A stretch of DNA of 48,051 bases from Clostridia bacterium (lineage in GTDB: Bacteria > Bacillota > Clostridia > Christensenellales > UBA1242). The position numbers were made by a program, and so were the translations under genes. Location of the stretch: assembly GCA_017464845.1 (NCBI GenBank), contig JAFTYD010000045.1, forward strand, positions 1 to 48,051. Direction: 5' to 3'. The notes below the pieces were generated by a model. The model made no database searches. It was not told where the DNA came from and saw only the letters and a program-made list of their open reading frames with translations. Positions 27,188 through 37,700 of the stretch are shown in pieces (position 1 is the first letter of the stretch; every line of letters starts with the position of its first letter).

Positions 27188-27766
27188 TTATTTTAGTGTT
27201 TTTTCATTTTCGCATTTTGTTATATTATTATTTTTGTTATTTTCAAATGTAAAGATTTGACCATTTGTTGAAAGATATTTCATGTAATTTCCATCTTTTG
27301 GCTTGCCATAAAAATAACTAGAGAAAAGAACTCCTACACCACCATGACAAACGATTAATATATTTTCTGTTGGATATTTTGCTGTAACTTCATCAAGAAA
27401 CTCATAAACTCTATTTTCCATTTCGGATAATGTTTCTGCGTATTTTATTTCGGGGTTAGTTTCGTATTTCCAAAGAAGATCCATGTCGCATTCATCTTTT
27501 GTTAATCCTTGATAATCTCCAAAATCTCTTTCAACAATTCTGTCATCAAAAATGATATCTTTGTTTTGATTAGTGATAATTTCACAAGTTTTTCTTGCTC
27601 TTTGTAGGGGGCTGCAAAAAACAACATCAAATTTTATATCTTTAAGTTTTTCTCTTGTTTCTTCTGCTTGCTTAATTCCATTTTCATTAAGAGGAATATC
27701 TGCAAGTCCTTGTAATCTATTTGCTAAATTCCAATCAGTTTGTCCGTGTCTTACAAAGTAAATCAT
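27188..27766 (-). CDS. Histidine phosphatase superfamily protein, tandem paralogue
   Basis: This 192-aa protein also begins MIYFVRHGQTDWN, followed by CSPLQRARKTCEII, the acidic ERDFGDYQG segment typical of CobC/phosphatase members, and the late IVCHGGVGVLF. The ERDFGDYQG block makes it more like canonical small phosphatases than its shorter neighbour, which has ERFNGELEG there. It ends with an Asn/Lys-rich low-complexity tail (ENNKNNNITKCENEK) absent from the paralogue. The ATG at the complement of 27764-27766 is chosen over an upstream in-frame start because AAGGAG precedes it at a five-base gap. An extended -10 promoter lies upstream. The soluble cytoplasmic enzyme's substrate is unknown. 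Confidence 0.88.
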   Translation of the reverse strand: MIYFVRHGQTDWNLANRLQGLADIPLNENGIKQAEETREKLKDIKFDVVFCSPLQRARKTCEIITNQNKDIIFDDRIVERDFGDYQGLTKDECDMDLLWKYETNPEIKYAETLSEMENRVYEFLDEVTAKYPTENILIVCHGGVGVLFSSYFYGKPKDGNYMKYLSTNGQIFTFENNKNNNITKCENEKTLK

Positions 27767-27803
27767 AATAACTCCTTTTTTTGTTATCAAACATTCATTT
27801 ATG

Positions 27804-27832
27804 ATTATAGCATAAAAAAATATATTTGTATA
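27804..27832 (-). promoter_or_regulatory. Leftward promoter of the histidine phosphatase pair
   Basis: On the minus strand TATACA (complement of 27827-27832), 17-base spacer, TGC-TATAAT extended -10 (TATAAT is the complement of 27804-27809). Confidence 0.7.
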
Positions 27833-27842
27833 GATGCTTTAA

Positions 27843-27870
27843 TAAAAAAGTATATCAAAATTGATATACC
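27843..27870 (-). terminator. Leftward intrinsic terminator of the DUF1858 gene
   Basis: The minus strand reads GTATATCA-ATTT-TGATATAC then T6. It starts directly after the stop codon at 27871. Confidence 0.85.
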
Positions 27871-28080
27871 TTATTTATTTTCTTCGTTTAATTTTTTTAC
27901 TAAGAAATCAATGTCGATTCCGTGAACCATTCCTGCTTCTTCCAATGTTTCATTTTGACTCATAGGGCAAGAGATGCAGTGCATTCCGAAACCCATTAAC
28001 ACATCTCCAAGTTTCTCATTAATTTTTAATAAATCACCAATTTTTGTATCTTTTGTAATGCTGATTTTTTCTTCGCTCAT
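27871..28080 (-). CDS. DUF1858-type small disulfide-domain protein
   Basis: This 69-aa protein matches the DUF1858 / hybrid-cluster-protein-associated disulfide domain pattern: a short helix-strand start (ISITKDTKIGDLLKINEKL), then GFGMHCISCPMSQNETLEEA with Cys35-x-x-Cys38, then a final helix. The CxxC suggests redox activity, metal binding or handling of an iron-sulfur cluster or sulfur, but no reaction has been firmly assigned to the family. It is cytoplasmic and probably anaerobe-linked. The ATG at the complement of 28078-28080 has AAGGAG five to six bases upstream; an earlier in-frame ATG lies at the predicted transcription start and has no ribosome site. It is monocistronic with a good promoter and terminator. 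Confidence 0.85.
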   Translation of the reverse strand: MSEEKISITKDTKIGDLLKINEKLGDVLMGFGMHCISCPMSQNETLEEAGMVHGIDIDFLVKKLNEENK

Positions 28081-28112
28081 TTTAATCTCCTTATAAATAA
28101 TTTTCATAGAGT

Positions 28113-28141
28113 AGTATAGTATATCAAATTGTAAAAGTCAA
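28113..28141 (-). promoter_or_regulatory. Leftward promoter of the DUF1858 gene
   Basis: On the minus strand TTGACT (complement of 28136-28141), 17-base spacer, TATACT (complement of 28113-28118); five of six matches in each box. Confidence 0.75.
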
Positions 28142-28214
28142 ACAGGAAAATAAAAAAAGTAAATTTAGTCATAATTTTTATAAACTCACATAAATTTGAA
28201 GTATGGAGATGTGT

Positions 28215-28901
28215 ATGGTTTCAAATTTAATATCAAAAAGAGTTATTTCTATTTCAGAAGGGAATGAAATAGGTTATATCTTAGATGTGTGTGTTGATGA
28301 AAAGTTAACAAAAATTTTAGGCTTTTTAGTTTGTGATAATGAGACTGAAATAATAAATTATTTAGAATACAAAGATATATTTTCACAAAATGAAGAGTAT
28401 GTTTTTATAAAGGATAGTAGGGTGTTGCAATTTGGTGAAGCTATTGAAACATTGAATCCAATGAATAAAAAACTATTTGATGTAGATGGTTTGTTTTTAG
28501 GAAAAATAATAGAAATTGAAGAAAAAAATGGAAAAATTAGTAAAATTTTAACAAAAAATGGGGAGTTTTTAACAAAAAATATAATTTCTATTGGAAAAGA
28601 TTGTGTTTTTTATTCGTCAAAAAAGAGTTTTAAAGCAAAGTTTAATCGTAAAGAAAAAGGAATTGTATTCGAAGAAAAGAAACTTGAAAATGCTCCACCA
28701 GTTGTTATTGCTGATAAAAATCAAACCCCAATTAGAATTACTCAACATCCAAAGATGATACTAGGAAGAAGATCTTCTGTTACAATACTTGGATTAAATA
28801 ATGAGATTGTTATCAAAGAAGGGGAGTTGATTACCGAAAAGAAAATTGACCAAGCAAAAAAACATAATAAACTTAATCAGTTAATATTTAATTCAAAGTA
28901 A
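28215..28901 (+). CDS. PRC-barrel domain protein
   Basis: This 228-aa protein has a PRC-barrel at the N-terminus (LISKRVISISEGNEIGYILD then KILGFLV). A second PRC-like barrel lies in the middle (NKKLFDVDGLFLGKIIEIEE then GKISKILTKNGEFL and an IGKD end). The C-terminal part (PIRITQHPKMILGRRSSVTI) is a small beta region followed by a charged helix. PRC barrels serve in RNA processing (RimM), sporulation proteins (YlmC/YmxH) and photosynthetic reaction centres, generally as protein- or RNA-binding modules, so the exact task is unknown. Three in-frame ATGs compete (28203, 28209, 28215); the last is preferred because GGAG at 28205-28208 sits six bases before it. The stop codon lies inside the terminator. 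It does not obviously belong to an operon. Confidence 0.78.
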   Translation: MVSNLISKRVISISEGNEIGYILDVCVDEKLTKILGFLVCDNETEIINYLEYKDIFSQNEEYVFIKDSRVLQFGEAIETLNPMNKKLFDVDGLFLGKIIEIEEKNGKISKILTKNGEFLTKNIISIGKDCVFYSSKKSFKAKFNRKEKGIVFEEKKLENAPPVVIADKNQTPIRITQHPKMILGRRSSVTILGLNNEIVIKEGELITEKKIDQAKKHNKLNQLIFNSK

Positions 28902-28928
28902 TCCTTGATATGTCATGGATTACTTTTT
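28895..28928 (+). terminator. Intrinsic terminator containing the PRC-barrel stop codon
   Basis: AAAGTAATCC (28895-28904), a partly paired 12-base apical region, GGATTACTTT (28917-28926), then T. The TAA stop is at 28899-28901. Confidence 0.85.
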
Positions 28929-29016
28929 ATTATATATAATAAAAGTTTTATAAATTGTCTATATTTGTTTGTATTTTAACCTTTCTTTGTAGTATTATAA
29001 ATACGAGAGGTATATT

Positions 29017-31704
29017 ATGATTAGATTTATTCCAAGAAAAACGAAAGTAAAAATGGAGTTTATCAGAGGTGTAACTGGATTAGACCTTATCTTAGGCTTT
29101 ATTTTTCTTGCAATTGCTGTATTGTTATTTGCTTCTAACTTTGCATACCATATTTGGATTGCAATTGTTTGGACAATTCTTGCAGTATCTATGTTCTTCA
29201 AAGTTGATGAAGAAAGATTTTATGAAACTTTGGTTTTCTTAATGAGATATTCTGTTCAGAAGAAAAAATTCCAAAGAGATAATGAAGATGATAAAAAATC
29301 TACAATAAAAGAAATTGTTGCGTTTGAAAGCGTTGAACAAGATAAGTACATAAACTTCGGTACATATTATGGTGAGGTTATTGAAATCACTCCAATTTTA
29401 TTTGGATTGTTAAAAGAAGATAGACAAGATAACGTTATCGAAAGTTTTGCAAATGCTTTAAGAAGACTTACAGATGGTCAAACTGCTTCAATTATTAAAT
29501 TGAATAAGGCGATGGTGCTTGATAGTTATATTTATAACGAAAACAAAAAATATGACTTGTTGAATGACTTAGAGTATAATCACCAAATTACTGAAAAAGA
29601 AATTGATACTAGAGCTCCAATTTTTGAAGAAAGAGTTTCATTCATGGAATATATGAATAGACAAGAAAAAATTTATAAAGATTTCTTCTATATCATTGTT
29701 TACGATAAAGATAAAGAAACTCTTGATACAACTATTGATGGTATGATAACAGCTTTAGGAAATTCTATTACAACAATTACAGCTAAACCTGTTACAGGAA
29801 AAGCTTTAACTGTTTTCTTAAAAGCGAACTATGGAAAAGAATTTGACGAAAGAGACCTTGAAACAGTTGCTCTTTCTGATTATATGAAATGGGCTATGCC
29901 TAAGAAAATTCGTTTCAATGCTGGTAGATTCCTTATTGATGATGCAGCATTTAGATCATTTGTTATTACTGACTATCCATTGGAAGTTGGAAATGCTTGG
30001 GGACAATCATTCTTCCCTCTTGAAAAAACAAGAGTAGTTATGAAGATTTCTCCTATTCCAAAATATAACTCAGAAAAACAAATCGATAAAGCTATCATGG
30101 AAATGGAATCTAAGCTTTATAAAGTTGGTAGAGAATCTGCAAAGATTGAAGTTCAAACTCATATTGAAACTTTAAGAACTTTGCTTGCTAGTTTAAAAAA
30201 TGGTAACCAAAACTTGATTGATGTTAACACTTATATTATTGCAGAAGACTCTGTTAAAAAAGATGTTCGTGCTATGCTCAGACAAGAAGGTTACAAATAT
30301 TCAGAATTATTTGCTAGACAAATTGACGGTTTCGTTGGGGCGAGTATTACAAGAAAAGATGTTATGACAAAAAATAAGAGAGGTATTCCTGTTTCAACAC
30401 TTGCTGCTTGTTTCCCATTTATTTCAAGTTCACTTCAAGACCCAAATGGAATTTATATCGGTGATAACGAATATCCTGTTTTCGTTGACTTCTTCAAGAG
30501 AGATAGAGAAAGAGTTAACTCAAACATGATGGTTATCGGTAAATCTGGTTCTGGTAAGAGTTATGCGACAAAAACATTGTTGACTAACTTCTCAGCAGAC
30601 AATGCAAAAATATTCATTCTTGACCCTGAAAATGAGTATAAGGGTATGACAAAGAGTCTTGGTGGAAAGTTCATTGACGTTGGTTCATCTTTGTATGGTA
30701 TTTTAAATCCTTTCCACGTTTTCCAATCTTTACAAGAAGAAGATGATGATGTTAAAAAAGTTGAATACGATAAGTTTGGTAATGAAATTGAAGTTAAACA
30801 AGAAGAAAAGCAAGACGACTCTTTCAACCAACACTTACAGTTCTTGGAACAATTCTTTAAGGTTATTTTGGAAGGTATCGATTCCGATGCGTTCGAAGTA
30901 TTAAACTCAGCAATTGTTGAGACTTATAGAAGAAAAAATATTAATGAAAAAACAGATCTTTCAAAATTAAATCCAGAAGATTATCCAATCTTTGACGACC
31001 TTTATAATTATTTGAAAGAACAAGTTCAAAATGCAAAAGATGATTTTAGTTTGAAAAATGCAAGAACGGTTGAAACTTATGTTAAGAAGTTCGCAACTGG
31101 TGGAAGAAATAGTAACTTGTGGAATGGTCCAACATCAATTGAAACCAGTGAAAACTTTGTTACTTTCAACTTCCAATCACTCGTTGCTAGTAACAACGAA
31201 AACTTAACAAACGCGCAAATGCTTTTGGTATTCAAATATTTGAATAACGAAGTTATCAACAACAAGAACTTCAACAATACTTTCCATTTGAATAGAAAGA
31301 TTATTGTTGCGGTCGACGAAGCGCATATTTTCATTAACCCAAAATTCCCAGTTGCGTTGGACTTCATGGCGCAAATGGCTAAGCGTATTAGAAAGTATGG
31401 TGGAATGGAAATCGTTATTACACAGAACATCGCCGACTTCGTTGGTTCAGATGAAATTAAGAGACAATCAACAGCGATTATTAACGCTTGTCAATATTCA
31501 CTTATCATGTCTCTTGCTCCAAACGATATCAACGACCTTGTTGAACTTTATAAGAGATCTGGTGGTATCAATACAGAAGAACAAAATGCTATCGTTACTG
31601 CCGGTGTTGGTCAGGCCTTCCTGATTACGGGTGCAACTAGTAGAACCATGGTTCAGATTACTGCACTTGACTATGTTAGAAATCTATTTAACAACAAAAT
31701 GTAA
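29017..31704 (+). CDS. VirB4/TraE-type ATPase fused to an N-terminal PrgI-like membrane domain
   Basis: This 895-aa protein starts with a PrgI-like module: basic N-terminus, GVTGLDLILGFIFLAIAVLL and IWIAIVWTILAVSMFF as two membrane helices (about 20-41 and 44-62), then a charged cytoplasmic part. A VirB4-like body follows, with the family's N-terminal domain and a C-terminal ATPase with Walker A GKSGSGKS (from Gly508), Walker B VAVDEAH (Asp767-Glu768), the MAKRIRKYGG and ITQNIADF segments and a late LVELYKRSGG. VirB4 ATPases energise type IV secretion and conjugation. In Gram-positive systems PrgI and VirB4 are normally adjacent separate genes; here they are one chain. No relaxase, coupling protein, lytic transglycosylase or att sites lie in the window. 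The start ATG has GAGAGG. The gene is richer in C-ending codons (TTC, AAC, GAC) than its neighbours. Only 44 bases with no terminator separate it from the giant lipoprotein gene, implying one operon. Confidence 0.87.
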   Translation: MIRFIPRKTKVKMEFIRGVTGLDLILGFIFLAIAVLLFASNFAYHIWIAIVWTILAVSMFFKVDEERFYETLVFLMRYSVQKKKFQRDNEDDKKSTIKEIVAFESVEQDKYINFGTYYGEVIEITPILFGLLKEDRQDNVIESFANALRRLTDGQTASIIKLNKAMVLDSYIYNENKKYDLLNDLEYNHQITEKEIDTRAPIFEERVSFMEYMNRQEKIYKDFFYIIVYDKDKETLDTTIDGMITALGNSITTITAKPVTGKALTVFLKANYGKEFDERDLETVALSDYMKWAMPKKIRFNAGRFLIDDAAFRSFVITDYPLEVGNAWGQSFFPLEKTRVVMKISPIPKYNSEKQIDKAIMEMESKLYKVGRESAKIEVQTHIETLRTLLASLKNGNQNLIDVNTYIIAEDSVKKDVRAMLRQEGYKYSELFARQIDGFVGASITRKDVMTKNKRGIPVSTLAACFPFISSSLQDPNGIYIGDNEYPVFVDFFKRDRERVNSNMMVIGKSGSGKSYATKTLLTNFSADNAKIFILDPENEYKGMTKSLGGKFIDVGSSLYGILNPFHVFQSLQEEDDDVKKVEYDKFGNEIEVKQEEKQDDSFNQHLQFLEQFFKVILEGIDSDAFEVLNSAIVETYRRKNINEKTDLSKLNPEDYPIFDDLYNYLKEQVQNAKDDFSLKNARTVETYVKKFATGGRNSNLWNGPTSIETSENFVTFNFQSLVASNNENLTNAQMLLVFKYLNNEVINNKNFNNTFHLNRKIIVAVDEAHIFINPKFPVALDFMAQMAKRIRKYGGMEIVITQNIADFVGSDEIKRQSTAIINACQYSLIMSLAPNDINDLVELYKRSGGINTEEQNAIVTAGVGQAFLITGATSRTMVQITALDYVRNLFNNKM

Positions 31705-31748
31705 TTTAGTTTACAAAAATAATTTTACATACGAAAAGGAGAGAAAAT

Positions 31749-34700
31749 TTGAAAAAGATAAGATTATTGTCCTTGTTTTTATTAACATTTATTCTTGCAC
31801 TGGCAGGAAGTTTTCTCTCTGCGTGTGGTAAAAATAAATATGATGATGTTACATTATCTTGTGATGTAACAACTTTAACATTGGAAAAAGGTGAAGAAAA
31901 GAATGTTACTTTTACCATTGAAAATTTTTCAAAATCAATGAGTAATAAACTTTTATATAATTCTTATGATTCTTCATTTTTATCTATTGAAACAAATTCT
32001 AGAGATGGTGATACAATTGATGCAACAATTACAGCTAAACAAGGTGGCTCAACAACAATTGTTGCTGTAACAGAAGATGGTTATAAATCATGTTCAATCG
32101 ATGTTGAAATTATTGAATATACAGAAACTTTAGGTCTTTCATCTTCAGTTATGTATTTATCAGAATCAACAAGTTTTATTCCAAATGCAAATTACTTTGT
32201 GTTTGATAAATTTGCAACAGATAAAAATTTAACTTATTATGTTTGTGATAACGCATTAAATATTTTGCAAGTTACAACTTCATCAGGTGAGTTGAAATCT
32301 GCAGAATTTAAATCAGTTTCTCTTTATGCAGGAAACTTATTATTTGTAAATAGTGATAATGAAACTTTTACTTTGGCAAAAGCAGAATCATTTAGTCTTT
32401 TGGCAGTTTATGATCATAATCCAGAATTAAAAGTTTCATCAACTGTTTATGTTTTTGAAGATTTGAATGTTTCACTTTTAGGTGGTTATGATTATGAATC
32501 TTTGGAAGAATTTTCTTCAATTGATATCATAACAAACAAAGAAAGTGCATCTGAATTCTTTATTGAATTAAAAGTTGATCTAAAATCTAGTAGATTAAAG
32601 TACGATGATTTTTATAGTGAAAACGATGATATAGTTTTTATTGGATTTGATGAAGATAATCCAAATAAAAAAGAAGATAATTCAACTTATGCTTATTTCA
32701 AAATTTCTCCAGAAGTTTCATCTTCTGCAGAAACATCAATACATATTGGAGTTTATTTTGATGTACTTGGAAAAATAAATGATAGAAGTGTTTATGTTGA
32801 ATTTGAAATTCCTGTAAGTATTAAAATTGCTCCAACATCATTACTTGTAAATGATACTATTGAAGAAGAATTTAAAACTTTAAATTTATATAACTATTAC
32901 GACTATTCATCTTCATATGGTTGGATTGATTTAAATGTTACAGTATTAAAAACAAACTCTTATTGGGAAGGAGTGTACTTTCAATTTGATGAACAAGATG
33001 TTGAAATTAAATATCTTGGAAATAATATTTCATCAAATCCAAATAGATTGTATACTTCAGTTGCAAATCCTTTTGTAATTAGAGGAAAAAGAAATGCTCA
33101 ACTTATTGATAATGGAATTATAACAATTCATCTTGTTAGTAGTATTTTGGAAGAAGAATTGACTTATGATATATATTACAACATTATTGATGGTGCAACA
33201 AGTTTAAATTATATCGATAATGAAGAAGAGGGTGATAAATATTCTTATGCACAATCAGGGGTACACCTTTCTTTAAATGAAGATTACAATGAAGACAATT
33301 TGTTTACATATATCAGTACAAATGCAGTCTTTACAGATATATCTTTTGTAAAAACAAATGAAGAAGATATAAATGTTGCAAACCTTTATACAAAAGGTGA
33401 TATTTACACAGAAATAAATAATGTTTATATTTTAAATATTTATATGACTCCAATTGCTGTTGGAACAGCTACATATACAGTTTATCTTGATAATGGTGTT
33501 AATATTTATTTAATTATAAATGTTGTTGAAACTTTAAATAAATTATCAGTAAATTTAACAGGAGAAAATCCTGATATTATAGCAAATTCAACATTTAACT
33601 ATGAAGACGATACAACAGTTTCTTCATTGAAAGTTGAAATATTAAATAAAACAGATAGGTTCTCAACTCAAACTCAATTTAATAAAGTTGCTAACTTTGA
33701 GATTAGAGGAGAATATAATAAAGTAAGTTACGAAGAACTTGCTATGTCAGATATAGTAAGAGTTTCAGAAAAAGATGGAGTTTATAGTGTTATAACTAGA
33801 GATAATGGTGAAAAACTTATAAACTTTACAGTAAGTGGTTATACAGTGAGTGATAGCTTTAGAATTTCAGAAATAGAAAAAGAAGCTTATATTCATGTTG
33901 TTTCTTTATCATATGTAAAAGATTTCGTTATTTATAAAGATAATACTTATGCATACAATTCAAAACTTTATTGGGGAAATAATATTGATCCAAAATTTAA
34001 AACTGCAAATTGGAGAGCTGTTTCAAATCCTTCAGATAGTTATTATTTCTACAGATATGGTTTTAATGAAAATGAAATTTCAAATATAAATATTGAAGCA
34101 AAATCAACTCTTTTAACTGATTTAGAAAAATATCCAAATTATCGTTACAAAAATGATTATATTTATTGGACAGTTATTGACCCTGATGGAAATATGCCAC
34201 AAATTACAACACAAGTAACTTTAAATGGTGTTGATTATACTGTTAACGTTACAAATGGTATTATGTTCTATGGGGAAAATACTCAAAACCTTATATACTC
34301 AAATGTTTATAAAATTAGAAATTATGGTACATTCTCATTTATTAAAGATATAAACGAAAATCTTTCATTTGTATTTTTGTCAGAAGTTGGTAGTTCAGTT
34401 GACTTAATTTTCAATGCAACTATAACTCAAAAATCATGGACAATGAGATATCAAATAAATCTTTCTATTGAACAATATATTGAAGTTGAATCTATTTCAC
34501 TTGGTAGTTCAGTAGATGAAATAAATTTCAATGCAAATTATTTATCAACAGAACTTATTGTTTATATAAATCCAAATTATGCAACAAATACAAACCTTTT
34601 TGTTCAACTTGTTGCATCAAATATAAAATATACTGAATTATTAAAATATAGTGTTAAAAAATATAATAATAATGAAGGTGTATATTTGTTAACGCTTTCA

Positions 34701-37700
34701 TGTGAAGATTATTATTTAAATCATTCTACTGAAATGATAAATGAAAAACAGAGTATGGCGACAAGAGTTTATCTTATGCCAGAAGATTGGTCTCCAGATC
34801 ATGACTTCTCAACATCTCAAGGTTTTATATCATTTGTGGTAAACTTCTCAAATGGTATGTCTATTGAAAATGCATACAATTTGGAGACAGCTGAAGATGT
34901 TGTTAGAATTGGAGAAAATGAACATACTCTTTCTGCTTATTATAAAATTTCTACAACAATTAGTATGAATTCTTATCAAGAACTTCCTACTATTGGTGTA
35001 ATAGAAGAAAATAATAATATTGGTTTCTCAGGAACAATTATTGGTTTGACAGAACAAGCGTCTATAACTGATATTAATATTGATAACAACAACTTATTTA
35101 CAATAAATGAAGTTGGTGATGAGGAAACAGGTGAACTTGATAACAATGTTTATGCAGGTTTATTCTCAAAAATAAATGCTGGCGCAAGAATTGAATATGT
35201 TACATTTGAAGGTAATATAAACATAAATTTCTCTCATGATCTTGAATATGCTAGAGAAGTTTATATTGGATTATTATCAGGTATAAACGAAGGTAGTTTA
35301 ATTAATATTGGAGTTAGATTACATAATTCATCTGTTGATATTATAAATAATGTTTCATCTTATAATTTAACATTAAATGTTGGTGGAATAGTTGGAAAGA
35401 ATAATGGAATAATATTGCAATATTATCCACTTTTCAAAGAAGAAAATTTAAGAGTTGTAAAAGTTAATAGTGATAAAAGTTATCAAGCCTTGAGTAATTC
35501 TTATTCAATTAGTAATGGAAATATAGAAGACTATTATAAATATTTTATAAGTCTTGATAGTAATATTTATTTAAACTTTACTCCAAAAATTTTAGTTTAT
35601 ATGACAGGTTCTTTTGATATAAAAACAAAAGATACATTGTCTTATATAGGTGGTATTACAGGTTATCACACAGGAATATTGGAAAGAATTACAAAATATT
35701 CAGAAAGTAGTGAAGATTTGATTTTATATGGTTATTCAAAATATTCAGCTTTTGTAAATATTAATGTTGATAACGATAATATTGATCAGTCAACTACCTT
35801 AGATACTTTGGAAACAAATAAAGTTGATTATCTTGGTGGTGCTGTTGGTTATGCAGTAAATTATAATAATGTGGCAAATAATAGTTTAGAATCATTTAAA
35901 ATAAATTCAACAATTGTTGGTGGTGAAGTTAGAGGAGAATATGCTACAGGTGGACTTATTGGTTATGTTGAAGATTTAACCTCTACTTCTGAAATCATTG
36001 CAAATACATCTAGAACTTTCGTTAGGGGAAATGGTTATGTTGGTGCATTAATTGGTGAAGAACTATATAACACATCATTTAGAGCTAAAGTAAAACAAAA
36101 TAAAGTTGAAGCAACTGATGATGGTAATAGATATGGTGTTGACACAAGTCTTATTATCAAATATGTAAATAATTATGATTTTGCTAGTGCAGAAAATAAT
36201 AAAGGTGACAACATCTTTGATTTGTATATTGCTAATAATAAAGACATATCTGTTGGTAATAAAGTTAAGAGTAATTTAAATGGTAATAATTATGCTAATG
36301 ATATTACTTTAACAAGTTATGTTTCAAGAGCATTGACATTAAGGGATACAGGTAGTTCTCTTAGTTATGTTACAAATGATATTGAACTCTTCTATGGGGA
36401 CTATATTGTCTTAAAAGAAGAAGAATTAGAAGATGGAACAAAATACGCAAAACTTGTTGAAAGTTTTGAATATACAAAAGGTTCAACTTCAGGAATTGCT
36501 CTTGGAAATACAAACTTTAAAATGGATTTACTTAGAGAAGATGAAGATGATGTTGTAAATTCTGTTTATTATATGTTCTATTTTGAAGCAAACGGATATG
36601 TTAATGGAGAAGATACTTCAGATAAGAAGGGTGCTCAAAATGATATTGATAGATATGGATTAAACAAAATTACTTCAAAGAATGTAGATTTTTATCCTTT
36701 TGAGATAAAAACTGCAACAGGTGAAATTAATAATGATATTATTATTACTTCTCTTTCAAGTAACATTATAACAATTGATGAATATGGTTCAATTAGTGTT
36801 CAAAGAACAGGAATTGCAACATTAAAAATTACTAGTATTTTAGACTTTAGACAAGAACAAACTGTTTATTTGTATGTTGTAAATTACAATAATACAAGTG
36901 AGACAGATTCAATAATTTATCCAACAAATTCAACTGATTCAAAGAAAATTGATAGTACTTCAAAAATTCATGTTTATGGTTCAAAGGCGATTACATCATT
37001 ATTCTTAATTCCAAACTATGATTATGAATCAAATTCAAACAGTCCTGTTGATTTTACAGTTTCAAGTGATGGAAAATTATTACTTAAAAATAGATTTATA
37101 AAACTTGCAAATAGCAGTGATGTTGAAGCAAATATTTTGGTAAATAAAGATTTTGATCCAAGTAGAATTCAATATACTATTTATCAAAATAATGGTCAGG
37201 TTATATTAATCAGTAAAGATAATTCTGTTATTACTGAAGATACTGAAGATAAGACGGATGTCTATACATTCTATACAGAAATAAGAGCTATTATTAATGG
37301 TCAAACTTATTATTATCGTTTTAATAATAGTATGAATGTTGATGTTGTTTATCACGAAGGAGCATCTGATATTGATTTGAATTTTAATTCACACTCAATT
37401 ATGTCTGATACTTCATTTGTTGAAACAATAGCTATTACTTCATCAAATAAAGAAGAAAACTTGTATTATCAAATTAAAGATGCACAAGGAAAAATTATTC
37501 AAGAAAGAATGTTTGATTCTGTTGTTGATAGCACATTAAGTGATTATAATGTAGCAACAGAAAATGACTTATTTAATATAATCTTCTCACCAGCTAAAAA
37601 AGATGGTGAAACTGTTGTTAATACTTATGATTTTATCGTAAGTATAAATAAGAATAGTTTATTATATAAAGATAGATATTTAAAGAATATTTATGAAACT

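Noticed and set aside
29017..31704. VirB4-type gene as proof of an integrative conjugative element
   Set aside because: No relaxase, coupling ATPase, integrase, att repeats or other transfer genes are visible, and the neighbours are housekeeping genes.
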